Of a stretch of 21,711 bases of DNA, positions 8,648 through 16,999 are shown piece after piece; the stretch's first letter is position 1, and each line of letters starts with the position of its first letter. Origin of the DNA: Prevotella sp. (GTDB taxonomy: Bacteria; Bacteroidota; Bacteroidia; Bacteroidales; Dysgonomonadaceae); assembly GCA_031263965.1 (NCBI GenBank), contig JAISES010000240.1:1-21711 (forward strand), read 5' to 3'. A program made the position numbers and the translations under genes. A model generated the notes under the pieces. The model made no database searches. It saw only the letters and a program-made list of their open reading frames with translations, and was not told where the DNA came from.

Positions 8648-8739
8648 AAATGCATTTTTACAGGTAACATATTGAAAACAAACACATTGCCGTAAAGCAT
8701 AAACAGTTTCTAAAATATAACATATCCGTTTGTTAATTT

Positions 8740-8768
8740 TTTGATACAATAATTTATGGCTACATTTG
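8740..8768 (+). promoter_or_regulatory. Bacteroidetes-type promoter of the GH123-like gene
   Basis: TTTG at 8740-8743 and TACATTTG at 8761-8768 are separated by 17 bp and match the phylum's -33 (TTTG) and -7 (TAnnTTTG) elements. The ATG at 8803 follows 34 bp later, giving a leader of about 30 nt. The same 17-bp spacing occurs upstream of dtd. Confidence 0.7.
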
Positions 8769-8802
8769 TATTCATGCAAAACATAGCTTAAAAACATTAT
8801 CT

Positions 8803-10536
8803 ATGAAAAAACTAATCTGGATTACCGGCATATTGCTGATTTTTATATCCCCTTACGGATATAGCCAAATATCCGAAGAGCTCGCAGACCCTCTCAGAAA
8901 CTGGGAAAAAGTACCTGATGGGTTAAATGCATCAATAACAAGTATAGACAAAAGATATTCGAAAAATGATATTCCTTTTGTAAAACAAAGATCATCGTGT
9001 GAAGTAACCGGTTGGAAAGGAGAAAAATTATCTGCCCAATTACTGTTGTGGAGCGCTACCTATATAGAACAGGTAGAATGTACAATCCCAGACTTCACGT
9101 CTGCGGATAATATTCTTCCTGCAAAAGTAGCGCAGGCACGCTTTGTCGGATATGTAATGACCGATGAATTCGGCCCCGGATGCGGATACCGCAAACCGGA
9201 GGATTTTCCGGCATCATTATCTGCCGATATGCTCGATAATATCAAAAGTTTCAATATCCAGGCAAAAACAGTGCGCCCTGTATGGCTTACAATAAATATT
9301 CCCCGGGATGCTAAGGCCGGCACATACAAAAGCAAAATAAAAGTAACGGCTAAAGGAGAAAATCCGCAGGAATTTGACATCACATTGAATGTACAGAATA
9401 GAGTTCTGCCTCCCGCTAAAGAGTGGGCGTATCATCTGGACTTATGGCAACATCCTTCGGCAGTTGCGCGTGCACAGAATCTGAAACTGTGGAGTGAAGA
9501 GCATTTTGCAGCGATGAAGCCGCTTATGAAAATGCTGGCCGACGCCGGACAGAAAGTAATTACAACAAATGTAAATAAAGATCCGTGGAACGTTCAGACC
9601 TTCGACCCTTATGCCGATATGATAATATGGACAAAAGATAAAAAAGGGAAATGGTCGTACGACTATACTATTTTCGACAAGTGGGTAACGTTTATGATGG
9701 ATCTGGGTATTGACAAAATGATCAATTGTTATTCTATGGTTCCCTGGAATAATGAGTTAAACTATTACAATGCAGCAACAAGTGAAACAATAACCGTAAA
9801 GGCCGATCCGGGTACAAATGAATTTGAAGAAATGTGGGGGCCTTTCCTTACCGATTTCATAAAACATTTGAGAGGGAAAGGCTGGTTACAGAAAACTAAT
9901 ATTGCGATGGACGAACGTTCTCCGAAAGAAATGGAAGCAACAATAGCGTTTCTACAAAAAACCGCGCCGGAATTGGGCATCTCCCTTGCAGATAACCACA
10001 ATAGCTATAAGAAATACCCATTCATCAAAGAAATATCGGTATCTGCCGATGCCAAAGTTGATTCTGCCGATATTGCCATGCGTAGAGAGAAAGGTCTGAT
10101 AACGACTTACTATGTATGCTGCTCGGATAAGTTTCCGAATGTATTTACATTTTCCGATCCTGCCGAAGCTGTTTACAGTGCATGGTACGCCCTTGCCGCA
10201 GACTACGACGGTTATCTTCGCTGGGCGTATAATTCGTGGGTTGAGAATCCTTTGGCAGATTCACGATTCAGGACCTGGCCTGCCGGCGACACCTATATTG
10301 TTTACCCCGAAGCCCGAAGTTCAATCCGTTTCGAAAGACTGGTGGAAGGCATTCAGGATGTAGAGAAAATACGCATCCTACGAAAAGAACTGAAAGAATT
10401 GAACACAAAAGAATCGCTGGAGAAACTGGCAAAACTAAATGGGGAAGTTGCACGTTTCAATACGATTAGTCCTCTCAAATCTCCGGATATAATGCTAAAC
10501 AGGGCAAAGGATGTAATAAACGAATTATCCAAATAA
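8803..10536 (+). CDS. secreted GH123/DUF4091-type glycoside hydrolase
   Basis: A 577-residue exported protein. MKKLIWITGILLIFISPYGYSQ is a signal peptide without a lipobox, so the mature protein is probably periplasmic or released. Residues about 25-200 form an N-terminal beta-sandwich, ending with the family phrase RDAKAGTYKSKIKVTAKGE and VQNRVLPP. Residues about 205-530 form the TIM-barrel part, with an Asp-Glu pair at 370-371 (AMDER); in GH123 enzymes such a pair supplies the 2-acetamido-stabilising Asp and the acid Glu. The C-terminal part (LRWAYNSWVENP, FERLVEGIQDVEKI) matches DUF4091. Characterised GH123 members are beta-N-acetylgalactosaminidases; substrate here is inferred only. It stands alone: no SusC/SusD pair, sulfatase or regulator is adjacent. 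Confidence 0.85.
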   Translation: MKKLIWITGILLIFISPYGYSQISEELADPLRNWEKVPDGLNASITSIDKRYSKNDIPFVKQRSSCEVTGWKGEKLSAQLLLWSATYIEQVECTIPDFTSADNILPAKVAQARFVGYVMTDEFGPGCGYRKPEDFPASLSADMLDNIKSFNIQAKTVRPVWLTINIPRDAKAGTYKSKIKVTAKGENPQEFDITLNVQNRVLPPAKEWAYHLDLWQHPSAVARAQNLKLWSEEHFAAMKPLMKMLADAGQKVITTNVNKDPWNVQTFDPYADMIIWTKDKKGKWSYDYTIFDKWVTFMMDLGIDKMINCYSMVPWNNELNYYNAATSETITVKADPGTNEFEEMWGPFLTDFIKHLRGKGWLQKTNIAMDERSPKEMEATIAFLQKTAPELGISLADNHNSYKKYPFIKEISVSADAKVDSADIAMRREKGLITTYYVCCSDKFPNVFTFSDPAEAVYSAWYALAADYDGYLRWAYNSWVENPLADSRFRTWPAGDTYIVYPEARSSIRFERLVEGIQDVEKIRILRKELKELNTKESLEKLAKLNGEVARFNTISPLKSPDIMLNRAKDVINELSK

Positions 10537-10556
10537 AACAAAGGGCTGAAATTTGA

Positions 10557-10835
10557 TTATCAGAAACTGCTAAGTACATGACAAAAAATGTTATACTGTC
10601 CTTACAGGACGATGGCCGGAGGTTGTGCTCAATTACCCAAGGCAACGCCTTGGGCTATAATATTTAACCCTTTCAGGGTTATTGCTCTGATATTTTCAGG
10701 CTGAAAGCCTGATATATCCTTACCCGTGGCAACGCCACGGGTAAGGATGGCATCACGGGGACAACGCCCTGCAAGGGCAACATATCATTGATAATACGGT
10801 TACAACTTTTTGTCATGTACTTATCAGAAACTGCT
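10557..10835. mobile_element. nested element with GTACATGACAAAAA ends
   Basis: The direct repeat TTATCAGAAACTGCT occurs at 10557-10571 and 10821-10835. Between them lies a 249-bp non-coding segment (10572-10820) whose ends are the 14-bp perfect inverted repeat GTACATGACAAAAA (10574-10587) and its complement (10807-10820); including flanking AA/TT, the arms are 16 bp and the direct repeat 13 bp. The interior carries REP-like palindromes such as CCGTGGCAACGCCACGG. The direct repeat contains the MITE end GAAACTGCT, so this segment was inserted into, or at the edge of, MITE copy C. Confidence 0.7.
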
Positions 10836-10965
10836 TAAATTTTAGCGAAAAATATTATTATAGGATCTGATAGTCAGTTACTCCCGTCATTGCGGCAAGC
10901 AAAAAGAACAAAATCCATCTAAAAATACCTGTAAAGAAAATTTGCTATAAAATTTAAACAGTTTC
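10826..10965. mobile_element. MITE-like element, internally changed copy C
   Basis: The left part (to about 10868) and right part (from about 10896, AAGCAAAAAGAACAAAATCC) match copies A and E. The middle is replaced by a short segment containing CCCGTCATTGCGG, from a different repeat family. It ends 21 bp from the valS stop codon, on the 3' side of valS. The total is about 139 bp against about 195 for a full copy. Confidence 0.75.
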
Positions 10966-10986
10966 CCAGCCCTCTTTCTTTATCCG

Positions 10987-13680
10987 TTATTTGCTCAGAT
11001 TGGCAATACTTTCTTTTATTGTCTTTATCTTGCTTTCGGCGTCAGCCTGTTTTTTTCGCTCGTTTTCGACAATCTCGGGTTTGGCATTGGCAACAAACTT
11101 TTCGTTACTCAATTTTGCCGCAACCGATTTAAGGAAACCTTCCAGATATTTCAATTCATCATTCAGTTTCTTCAATTCGGCTTCGACATCAATATTGCTT
11201 CCTAAAGGAACGGAGAACTCTGTCGTTCCTACCAGAAAAGATACGGCGGTTTGGTCTTTTTCTGTAACAGATTCAATAGAAGACAGATTGCACATTTTGG
11301 ATATAACGCTATCATATGCTGTATCATAACATCCTACTACTTCGAGCGATAACTCTTCTTTATTCGGGATATTCTTTTGTAAACGAATAGTACGCACCCC
11401 TGCTATGATTTCTTTTACTTTTTCGAAGGCGTCGATGATAGCAACATCGAAAGCTATTTCTTTTGGCATATCCGATACCATAATACTTTCACTTTGCTTG
11501 CGTTCGCTTAATGCCTGCCACAATTCTTCTGTAATAAACGGCATAAACGGATGAAGTAGACGAAGCAAAGAATCGAAGAACCCTGATGTTGCCTCATAGG
11601 TTTTCTTATCGATTGGTTGCTGATAGGCAGGTTTTACCATTTCGAGATACCACGAAGAGAACTCGTCCCAAAACAGTTTATAAACAGCCATCAAAGCTTC
11701 CGACAAACGGTATTTACCGAAAGAATCATCCAATTCGGCTACGGTTTTAGCCAATATGTTTCCGAACCATCGGATAGCTATTTTCGATGATTCGGGTTGC
11801 CCTATACTATCGTCTACTTCCCATCCTTTCACCAGACGGAAAGCATTCCATATCTTATTATTGAAATTACGTCCTTGTTCGCAAAGCCCCTCATCGAACG
11901 GCAAATCGTTTCCGGCAGGAGCTGTAAGCAGCAATCCCATACGTACACCATCCGCGCCGTATTTCGCTATCAAATCGAGCGGGTCAGGCGAATTGCCGAG
12001 TTGTTTCGACATCTTACGCCCCAATTTATCGCGGACAATACCTGTGAAATAAACGTTATTGAAACAGGCTTCCCCGCGATATTCGTATCCCGACATAATC
12101 ATACGAGCTACCCAGAAAAAAATAATATCCGGCCCGGTAACAAGATCATTCGTAGGATAATAGTATTTTATATCCTCATTTTCAGGATTGTTGATGCCAT
12201 CGAAAACCGAGATAGGCCACAGCCATGAGGAGAACCAAGTATCAAGGCAATCCTCATCCTGACGAAGCTGGAAACCTCCCCCTGCCCCTTCTAATGAGGG
12301 GTATTTAGCCAATGCAACTTCGCGGGCTTTTTCTTCGTTTTCGGCTACAACACAGTCCCAACTGCCTCCATCGGGAGGGCTGAGGGGGGCTTCTATATAA
12401 TAAACTGGGATACGATGCCCCCACCACAATTGACGGCTGATATTCCAGTCTCTGATGTTTTCCATCCAGTGACGGTAAGTATTTTTAAACTTAGCGGGAT
12501 GAAATTTGATTGTATCGTTTTCTACGCCTTCCAATGCAGGTTTTGCTAAATGCTCCATTTTCAGGAACCACTGTGTTGAAAGTTTAGGTTCTATTACAAC
12601 ATCAGTACGTTCCGAATAACCTACTTTATTAGTGTAGTCCTCAACTTTTTCAAGCAAGCCGGCCTCTTCCAAATCCTTTTCAATTTTCTTGCGAACATCG
12701 AAACGATCCATGCCCACATACGATTTTACTACTTCCGGTACAGAAGGATCGAAACTATAATAGTCTCTAATGGTTCCATCATCTTCAAATATATCAATGG
12801 TAGTCAGTTTATACTTCTGTCCTAACTCATAATCATTTTCATCATGTGCCGGCGTTACTTTTAAACATCCCGTACCAAATTCCATATCGACATAATCGTC
12901 CATTATTACATCAACAGGCCGGTTTATCAAGGGCACAAGCACCTGCCTGCCTTTTAGATGTTTATAGCGTGGATCATTAGGGTTTACACAAACCGCAGTA
13001 TCTCCCAATATAGTCTCCGGCCTGGTAGTGGCTATTGTTATATACTTATTATCGCTATCGAATTGAATATAATATCTCAGGTAATATAATTTACTATGCT
13101 CTTCTTTATATATTACTTCTTCATCCGAAAGTGTAGTTTTAGCTTTTGGATCCCAATTAACGATCTTTCTGGCTCTGTAAATAAGTCCTTTATTATAAAG
13201 ATCGACAAATGTTTTTATTACACTCTCCGAACGTTTCTCGTCCATGGTGAAACAAGTCCTGTCCCAGTCGCATGACGCTCCAAGCTTTTTCAACTGCTCA
13301 AGGATGATTCCACCATGTTTGTGAGTCCACTCCCAGGCATGCTCAAGAAACGCTTCGCGGCTTAGATCTGTTTTCCTGATGCCTTCGGATGCAAGCTTTC
13401 CAACCACCTTTGCTTCCGTAGCAATAGATGCATGGTCGGTTCCGGGCACCCAACACGCATTTTTACCCATCATACGGGCACGGCGCACAAGTATATCCTG
13501 TATCGTATTGTTCAGCATGTGCCCCATGTGTAGGACACCTGTGACGTTTGGCGGAGGAATAACGATCGTATAAGGTTCGCGACTACTATCAGGCTCGGAG
13601 TGAAAAAACTTGTTGTCCATCCAAAACTTATACCATTTATCCTCTACTTCGGCAGGATTATATTTACTTGCAATTTCCAT
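10987..13680 (-). CDS. valS: valine--tRNA ligase
   Basis: Class I aminoacyl-tRNA synthetase charging tRNA-Val, 897 residues, a normal length. It has the HIGH-type motif HMGH (51-54, in [12 protein letters not shown]) and the KMSKS-type motif KMSKQ (556-560), the editing domain, [10 protein letters not shown], the [17 protein letters not shown] segment, an anticodon-binding helical domain (about 640-790) and a C-terminal coiled coil (about 825-897) that contacts tRNA. Odd point: between [10 protein letters not shown] and LRQDEDCLD lie two in-frame GC-rich stretches coding APLSPPDGG (431-439) and [10 protein letters not shown] (461-470), which look like inserted dispersed repeats. The last KMSKS residue is Gln, which I believe occurs in other Bacteroidetes ValRS. 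It has its own promoter region, separated from thiL by a terminator. Confidence 0.97.
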   Translation of the reverse strand: MEIASKYNPAEVEDKWYKFWMDNKFFHSEPDSSREPYTIVIPPPNVTGVLHMGHMLNNTIQDILVRRARMMGKNACWVPGTDHASIATEAKVVGKLASEGIRKTDLSREAFLEHAWEWTHKHGGIILEQLKKLGASCDWDRTCFTMDEKRSESVIKTFVDLYNKGLIYRARKIVNWDPKAKTTLSDEEVIYKEEHSKLYYLRYYIQFDSDNKYITIATTRPETILGDTAVCVNPNDPRYKHLKGRQVLVPLINRPVDVIMDDYVDMEFGTGCLKVTPAHDENDYELGQKYKLTTIDIFEDDGTIRDYYSFDPSVPEVVKSYVGMDRFDVRKKIEKDLEEAGLLEKVEDYTNKVGYSERTDVVIEPKLSTQWFLKMEHLAKPALEGVENDTIKFHPAKFKNTYRHWMENIRDWNISRQLWWGHRIPVYYIEAPLSPPDGGSWDCVVAENEEKAREVALAKYPSLEGAGGGFQLRQDEDCLDTWFSSWLWPISVFDGINNPENEDIKYYYPTNDLVTGPDIIFFWVARMIMSGYEYRGEACFNNVYFTGIVRDKLGRKMSKQLGNSPDPLDLIAKYGADGVRMGLLLTAPAGNDLPFDEGLCEQGRNFNNKIWNAFRLVKGWEVDDSIGQPESSKIAIRWFGNILAKTVAELDDSFGKYRLSEALMAVYKLFWDEFSSWYLEMVKPAYQQPIDKKTYEATSGFFDSLLRLLHPFMPFITEELWQALSERKQSESIMVSDMPKEIAFDVAIIDAFEKVKEIIAGVRTIRLQKNIPNKEELSLEVVGCYDTAYDSVISKMCNLSSIESVTEKDQTAVSFLVGTTEFSVPLGSNIDVEAELKKLNDELKYLEGFLKSVAAKLSNEKFVANAKPEIVENERKKQADAESKIKTIKESIANLSK
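12271..12300 (-). repeat. in-frame GC-rich repeat in valS ([10 protein letters not shown])
   Basis: On the coding strand it reads CCCTCATTAGAAGGGGCAGG followed by GGGAGGTTTC. From memory, this resembles a dispersed Bacteroidetes intergenic repeat of the form CCCCTCCTTAGGAGGGGCTG. It encodes a low-complexity Gly-rich loop just before the conserved RQDED segment. Confidence 0.55.
12364..12390 (-). repeat. in-frame GC-rich repeat in valS (APLSPPDGG), opposite orientation
   Basis: The coding strand reads GCCCCCCTCAGCCCTCCCG and then ATGGAGGC. This resembles the reverse complement of the 12271-12300 motif; the pair would form an imperfect inverted repeat 63 bp apart, entirely inside valS and in frame. 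Confidence 0.55.
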
Positions 13681-13709
13681 ATTATGTGGTCGATAAATAT
13701 TTTGAGGTA

Positions 13710-13725
13710 CAAAAATACAAAAATA
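13710..13725 (-). promoter_or_regulatory. tandem -7 boxes upstream of valS
   Basis: The minus strand reads TATTTTTG twice back to back (13718-13725 and 13710-13717), both matching TAnnTTTG, 30-45 bp before the valS start. No matching TTTG is visible at -33, so the exact start site is uncertain. Confidence 0.5.
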
Positions 13726-13750
13726 GTTGTATAACTGCTTCTATTTCCAT

Positions 13751-13792
13751 TTTATAAAAAACCTCAGAACTTCGAGTAAAGAGGTCTGAGGC
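13751..13792 (-). terminator. intrinsic terminator after thiL
   Basis: Stem CCTCAGA (13762-13768) with TCTGAGG (13785-13791), followed on the minus strand by TTTTTTATAAA. It stands about 90 bp past the thiL stop and before valS, so thiL and valS are separate transcription units. Confidence 0.75.
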
Positions 13793-13880
13793 TTTTGATT
13801 ATATTGAGAAACTGTTTCTGATATCAGATGAACAATCTTTTAATTTTGCTGCATCTTCTTTGAAAATAAAGACATTACCC

Positions 13881-14906
13881 CTACTCAATCGAACCCCATC
13901 CCTGGGCTTTCAACTCGATTTCTGTTCCGTCGCGTGTCTCAAGATTCAATCCTGAGCCTTCTTTGGTTATATGGCCTATCACATGCACCCCTTTTATCTT
14001 CGATACCTTGTCGTGCATATACAATGGAACAGTAAACAGCAGTTCGTAGTCCTCCCCTCCATTAAGAGCCACAGTAGTAACGTTCATATTGAACTGTTCA
14101 GCCATCATTGCCGTCTGGTAGTCGATCGGAAGCCGTTCTTCGTAGATATGGCATCCGGCTTTGCTTTGTTTGCAAATATGCTTCAATTCGGAAGACAACC
14201 CATCCGAAATATCGATCATGGAAGTAGGAATTATTCCTTCTCCGGCTAAAGCTTTGATAATATCTTTGCGGGCTTCGGGTTTCAATTGCCGTTCGAGTAA
14301 ATATTCTTTTCCTGTGAAATCAGGCCGGAAATCGGTTTTTCCGTCATAGACAGCCTTTTCGCGCTCTAGTAGTTGAAGGCCCATAAAGGCGGCACCCAGA
14401 TCGCCCGACACACAGATCAGGTCAGTTTCTTTTGCTCCGTTACGGTAAACTATTTTACCTTCCTCTCCTTCGCCAATACAAGTAATGCTGATAGCCAACC
14501 CCGTAAGCGAGGCCGATGTATCCCCTCCGGCAATATCGACTCCGTATTCCCGGCAAGCAAGTGACAGCCCGCCATAAAACAACTCCAAATCCTCCACGGA
14601 GAAACGTTTCGATATGCCCAATGATACCGTAATTTGTTTTGGCTGCCCGTTCATGGCATAAATATCCGAAAAATTGACCACCGCAGACTTGTACCCCAAA
14701 TGTTTCAGAGGCACATACATCAGGTCGAAATGGATCCCTTCGAGTAATAAGTCGGTAGTAACAAGCGTTTTCTTATTTCCATAAGATAAAACGGCGGCAT
14801 CATCCCCTATGCCTTTCAGCGTACCCGGATTTTTGATCTCTATATTTTTTGTCAGATGGTCTATCAGGCCGAATTCTCCTAAAGTGGCAATTTCTGTTCT
14901 TCTCAT
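13881..14906 (-). CDS. thiL: thiamine-monophosphate kinase
   Basis: Phosphorylates thiamine monophosphate to thiamine diphosphate with ATP, the last step of cofactor synthesis. The 341 residues carry the ThiL/PurM-fold landmarks in order: GIGDDAAVLSYG (32-43; metal-binding Asp pair), TTDLLLEGIHFD (50-61), KSAVVNFSDIYAMNG, GGDTSAS (about 127-133), MIDISDGLSSEL (about 217-228, ATP/metal site) and GGEDYELLFT (about 263-272). Length is slightly above the roughly 320-325 usual. The start at 14906 gives MRRTEIATLGEFGLID, which fits family N-termini. No other thi gene is nearby. It diverges from dtd, and a TAACTTTG box lies 29-36 bp upstream. Confidence 0.95.
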   Translation of the reverse strand: MRRTEIATLGEFGLIDHLTKNIEIKNPGTLKGIGDDAAVLSYGNKKTLVTTDLLLEGIHFDLMYVPLKHLGYKSAVVNFSDIYAMNGQPKQITVSLGISKRFSVEDLELFYGGLSLACREYGVDIAGGDTSASLTGLAISITCIGEGEEGKIVYRNGAKETDLICVSGDLGAAFMGLQLLEREKAVYDGKTDFRPDFTGKEYLLERQLKPEARKDIIKALAGEGIIPTSMIDISDGLSSELKHICKQSKAGCHIYEERLPIDYQTAMMAEQFNMNVTTVALNGGEDYELLFTVPLYMHDKVSKIKGVHVIGHITKEGSGLNLETRDGTEIELKAQGWGSIE

Positions 14907-14934
14907 TGTTTCATTGTTTCAAATTTGAAAGACA

Positions 14935-14942
14935 CAAAGTTA
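14935..14942 (-). promoter_or_regulatory. -7 box for thiL
   Basis: The minus strand reads TAACTTTG, matching TAnnTTTG, 29 bp before the thiL ATG. The -33 element is weak. It shares the 116-bp divergent spacer with the dtd promoter. Confidence 0.5.
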
Positions 14943-14966
14943 ATTCATTTTAATGACATTTCATTT

Positions 14967-14995
14967 TTTGATACTAATCACAATTCATACCTTTA
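14967..14995 (+). promoter_or_regulatory. promoter of the dtd operon
   Basis: TTTG at 14967-14970, a 17-bp gap, then TACCTTTA at 14988-14995 (one mismatch to TAnnTTTG). The ATG at 15023 follows 27 bp later. Confidence 0.6.
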
Positions 14996-15022
14996 TGCCT
15001 CGAAACCGACCAGACAAAAATT

Positions 15023-15475
15023 ATGAGGATACTTGTACAACGTGTAACCAAAGCGTCCGTTACAATAGATGACAATATAAAATCGAAGATAGGCAAAGGA
15101 ATTCTTATCTTTGTGGGAATAGAAGAAGCTGACAATAAAGAAGATATAGAGTGGCTTGCAAATAAAATCGTAAATCTGCGTATATTTGACGACGAAAACG
15201 GCGTAATGAATAAACCGGCAATAGAGACAAATGCCGCAATGTTGGTGGTATCGCAGTTTACACTGCACGCTTCCACAAAAAAAGGCAATCGCCCTTCATA
15301 CATCAAAGCAGCTAAACCCGGCATCTCTATTCCTCTCTATGAAGAATTTTGCAATGTTTTGAGTAGTAAAATGGGAAAGCCGGTACAAACCGGAGAGTTC
15401 GGAGCCGATATGAAAGTAGAACTTATAAACGACGGGCCTGTTACTATTTGGATAGACTCGAAAGTAAAAGAATAA
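15023..15475 (+). CDS. dtd: D-aminoacyl-tRNA deacylase
   Basis: A 150-residue DTD1-type enzyme that hydrolyses D-amino acids (and glycine mischarged on tRNA-Ala) from tRNA, protecting translation. It starts with the family's MRILVQRVTKASVTID and has the signature SQFTLHA (77-83) and NDGPVT (136-141, containing the cross-subunit Gly-cisPro motif), so the active site is complete. It is the first gene of a tight + strand operon, with 3 bp to the mazG-like gene. Confidence 0.96.
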   Translation: MRILVQRVTKASVTIDDNIKSKIGKGILIFVGIEEADNKEDIEWLANKIVNLRIFDDENGVMNKPAIETNAAMLVVSQFTLHASTKKGNRPSYIKAAKPGISIPLYEEFCNVLSSKMGKPVQTGEFGADMKVELINDGPVTIWIDSKVKE

Positions 15476-15478
15476 AAT

Positions 15479-15805
15479 ATGACTATACAAGAAGCGCAAA
15501 AAGAAGTCGATAATTGGATAAAGATCATCGGAGTCCGCTATTTCAGCGAGCTTACCAATATGGCTATCCTTACCGAAGAGGTGGGAGAGCTGGCCCGTAT
15601 TATGGCCCGCACATATGGAGACCAATCTTTTAAGAAGTCGGATACCGGCAAAAACCTTGGTGACGAAATGGCTGATGTCCTTTGGGTTTTGATATGCCTG
15701 GCCAATCAGACGGGAGTCGATCTGACCGAAGCTTTCAAGAAAAATATGGAGAAAAAAACAAACAGAGATAAAAACAGACATATTAATAACGAAAAATTAA
15801 AATAA
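15479..15805 (+). CDS. MazG-like nucleotide pyrophosphohydrolase
   Basis: A 108-residue all-alpha NTP pyrophosphatase of the MazG/dUTPase superfamily. The metal-binding pattern is ExxE-type in LTEEVGELARIM (E33, E34, E37) plus DEMAD (62-66), and the helix after it, VLWVLICLANQTG, is typical. Single-domain MazG-like proteins convert non-canonical or excess (d)NTPs to NMP and pyrophosphate; the substrate here is not evident. The tail (about 88-108) is Lys/Asn-rich and poorly conserved. It lies 3 bp after dtd and 1 bp before deoC, so translation of the three is probably coupled. Confidence 0.88.
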   Translation: MTIQEAQKEVDNWIKIIGVRYFSELTNMAILTEEVGELARIMARTYGDQSFKKSDTGKNLGDEMADVLWVLICLANQTGVDLTEAFKKNMEKKTNRDKNRHINNEKLK

Positions 15806-15806
15806 A

Positions 15807-16676
15807 ATGGCAGAAGTAAATAAATACGTCGATACACTGAAAAAGTACAAGACAAACCTGAACGACACCGATATAACAGGGAAGGTAAACGAAATAATCG
15901 GTAAAAAATTTGATCGTAACAATAACAGCGAAGTATACAAGCGCATATACTCGTGCATAGACCTTACTTCGCTGAGCACAACGGATACCCGCGAAGATAT
16001 CTGGAAATTTACAGAGAAAGTAAACGATATGGACGGCGCTTCGGAGATCCCGAATGTAGCTGCTATATGCGTTTTCCCTAACTTTGTAGAAACCGTAAAA
16101 GAAGCTCTTACGGCCAATGTAAAAATCGCGGCTGTTGCGGCAGGGTTCCCTTCTTCTCAGACATTTCCTGAGGTGAAGGTAGCAGAAACCGCCCTTGCCG
16201 TGGCAAATGGCGCGAACGAGATAGATATTGTACTTAATCTGGGATTATTCCTCGAAGAAAGCTACGATGAACTATGTGAGGAAATAGATGAGATAAAGCA
16301 TGCTTGCCGCGATGCACACCTGAAAGTTATTTTAGAAACAGGCGCATTGAAAACAGCCTCAAATATTATGAAAGCTTCCGTCCTTTCTTTATACTCGGGC
16401 GCTGATTTCTTAAAGACATCGACAGGAAAAGTGTATGAAGGCGCTTCACTCGAGGCTGCTTATGTAATGTGTACGGCTATTAAGGAATACGAAGCTAAAA
16501 CCGGACGGAAAGCAGGCTTTAAGGCTTCGGGAGGTATTGTAACAACAGAAGATGCTGTCAAATACTACACAGTAGTAAAAGAGGTTTTAGGCGAAGAATA
16601 TATGACTAACGAATTCTTCCGTATAGGTGCAAGCCGGCTGGCAAACAACTTGCTGGAAAGTATGAAAATTGTTTAA
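15807..16676 (+). CDS. deoC: deoxyribose-phosphate aldolase
   Basis: Class I aldolase splitting 2-deoxyribose 5-phosphate into glyceraldehyde 3-phosphate and acetaldehyde, in deoxynucleoside catabolism. It has the Schiff-base lysine in DFLKTSTGK (K203), the second active-site lysine in FKASGG (K239) and the Asp in NEIDIVLNLG (D140). At 289 residues it is the longer DeoC form, with about 40-70 extra N-terminal residues compared with the E. coli core. It follows the mazG-like gene by 1 bp. No deoA, deoB or deoD is adjacent, so the deo pathway is split elsewhere. Confidence 0.96.
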   Translation: MAEVNKYVDTLKKYKTNLNDTDITGKVNEIIGKKFDRNNNSEVYKRIYSCIDLTSLSTTDTREDIWKFTEKVNDMDGASEIPNVAAICVFPNFVETVKEALTANVKIAAVAAGFPSSQTFPEVKVAETALAVANGANEIDIVLNLGLFLEESYDELCEEIDEIKHACRDAHLKVILETGALKTASNIMKASVLSLYSGADFLKTSTGKVYEGASLEAAYVMCTAIKEYEAKTGRKAGFKASGGIVTTEDAVKYYTVVKEVLGEEYMTNEFFRIGASRLANNLLESMKIV

Positions 16677-16692
16677 CGATAATGAAAGAAAT

Positions 16693-16902
16693 ATGAGCAA
16701 ATACGATTCCTTATGGAAACACCTTGTCAACAGGGGGGACAGGCAAATAAAATTCACATTTGAGGAAATCAAAGCGATCGCCGGATTTGATATAGACCAC
16801 TCGTTCCTGACGTATAAAAAGGAAGTGAAGGAATACGGTTACGAAGTCGGAAAAATCTCATTGAAGGAAAAATACATCATTTTTATAAAAATCGAAAAAT
16901 GA
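16693..16902 (+). CDS. small unknown protein at the end of the dtd-deoC operon
   Basis: The ATG at 16693 gives 69 residues, MSKYDSLWKHLVNRG, then FTFEEIKAIAGFDID and a basic C-terminal half ending FIKIEK. An upstream TTG would add 8 residues but overlaps deoC; I prefer the ATG, 16 bp after the deoC stop. The pattern KYDxLWxxLxxxG...FTFEEIxxIxG resembles small proteins annotated as DUF7662-type, predicted to be compact alpha-beta or winged-helix-like. No function can be assigned. Operon position suggests expression with deoC. Confidence 0.7.
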   Translation: MSKYDSLWKHLVNRGDRQIKFTFEEIKAIAGFDIDHSFLTYKKEVKEYGYEVGKISLKEKYIIFIKIEK

Positions 16903-16908
16903 ACAGAC

Positions 16909-16999
16909 CCCGCTGGCGCGGACATTTGTCCGTGTCTTGCACGGAGAGCAATCTCATTTTTGCTGTGCAACACACAGACTACAAGTCTGTGCCAGCGGG
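16909..16999. repeat. cloverleaf-like repeat, copy 1
   Basis: Outer arms CCCGCTGGC (16909-16917) and GCCAGCGGG (16991-16999) enclose two hairpins: CGCGGAC/GTCCGTG with loop ATTT (16917-16934) and CACAGACT/AGTCTGTG with loop ACA (16973-16991). A second, inverted and more diverged copy is at 19414-19504. It begins 6 bp after the stop of the small gene, where it may shape the 3' end of the dtd-deoC transcript. Confidence 0.75.

Noticed and set aside
9060..9435. Minus-strand frames opposite the GH123-like gene
   Set aside because: Shadows of a convincing secreted enzyme; no start signals or motifs.
8803..10536. Polysaccharide utilisation locus around the GH123-like gene
   Set aside because: No SusC/SusD pair, sulfatase, hybrid sensor or anti-sigma system occurs in the window; neighbours are valS and the tamB operon.
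12004..12015. KMSKQ instead of KMSKS in ValRS as a defective active site
   Set aside because: The catalytic lysines are intact and I believe Gln at the last position occurs in other Bacteroidetes ValRS, so no loss of function is implied.
15296..15781. 161-codon minus-strand frame across dtd and the mazG-like gene
   Set aside because: Overlaps two motif-complete genes on the other strand.
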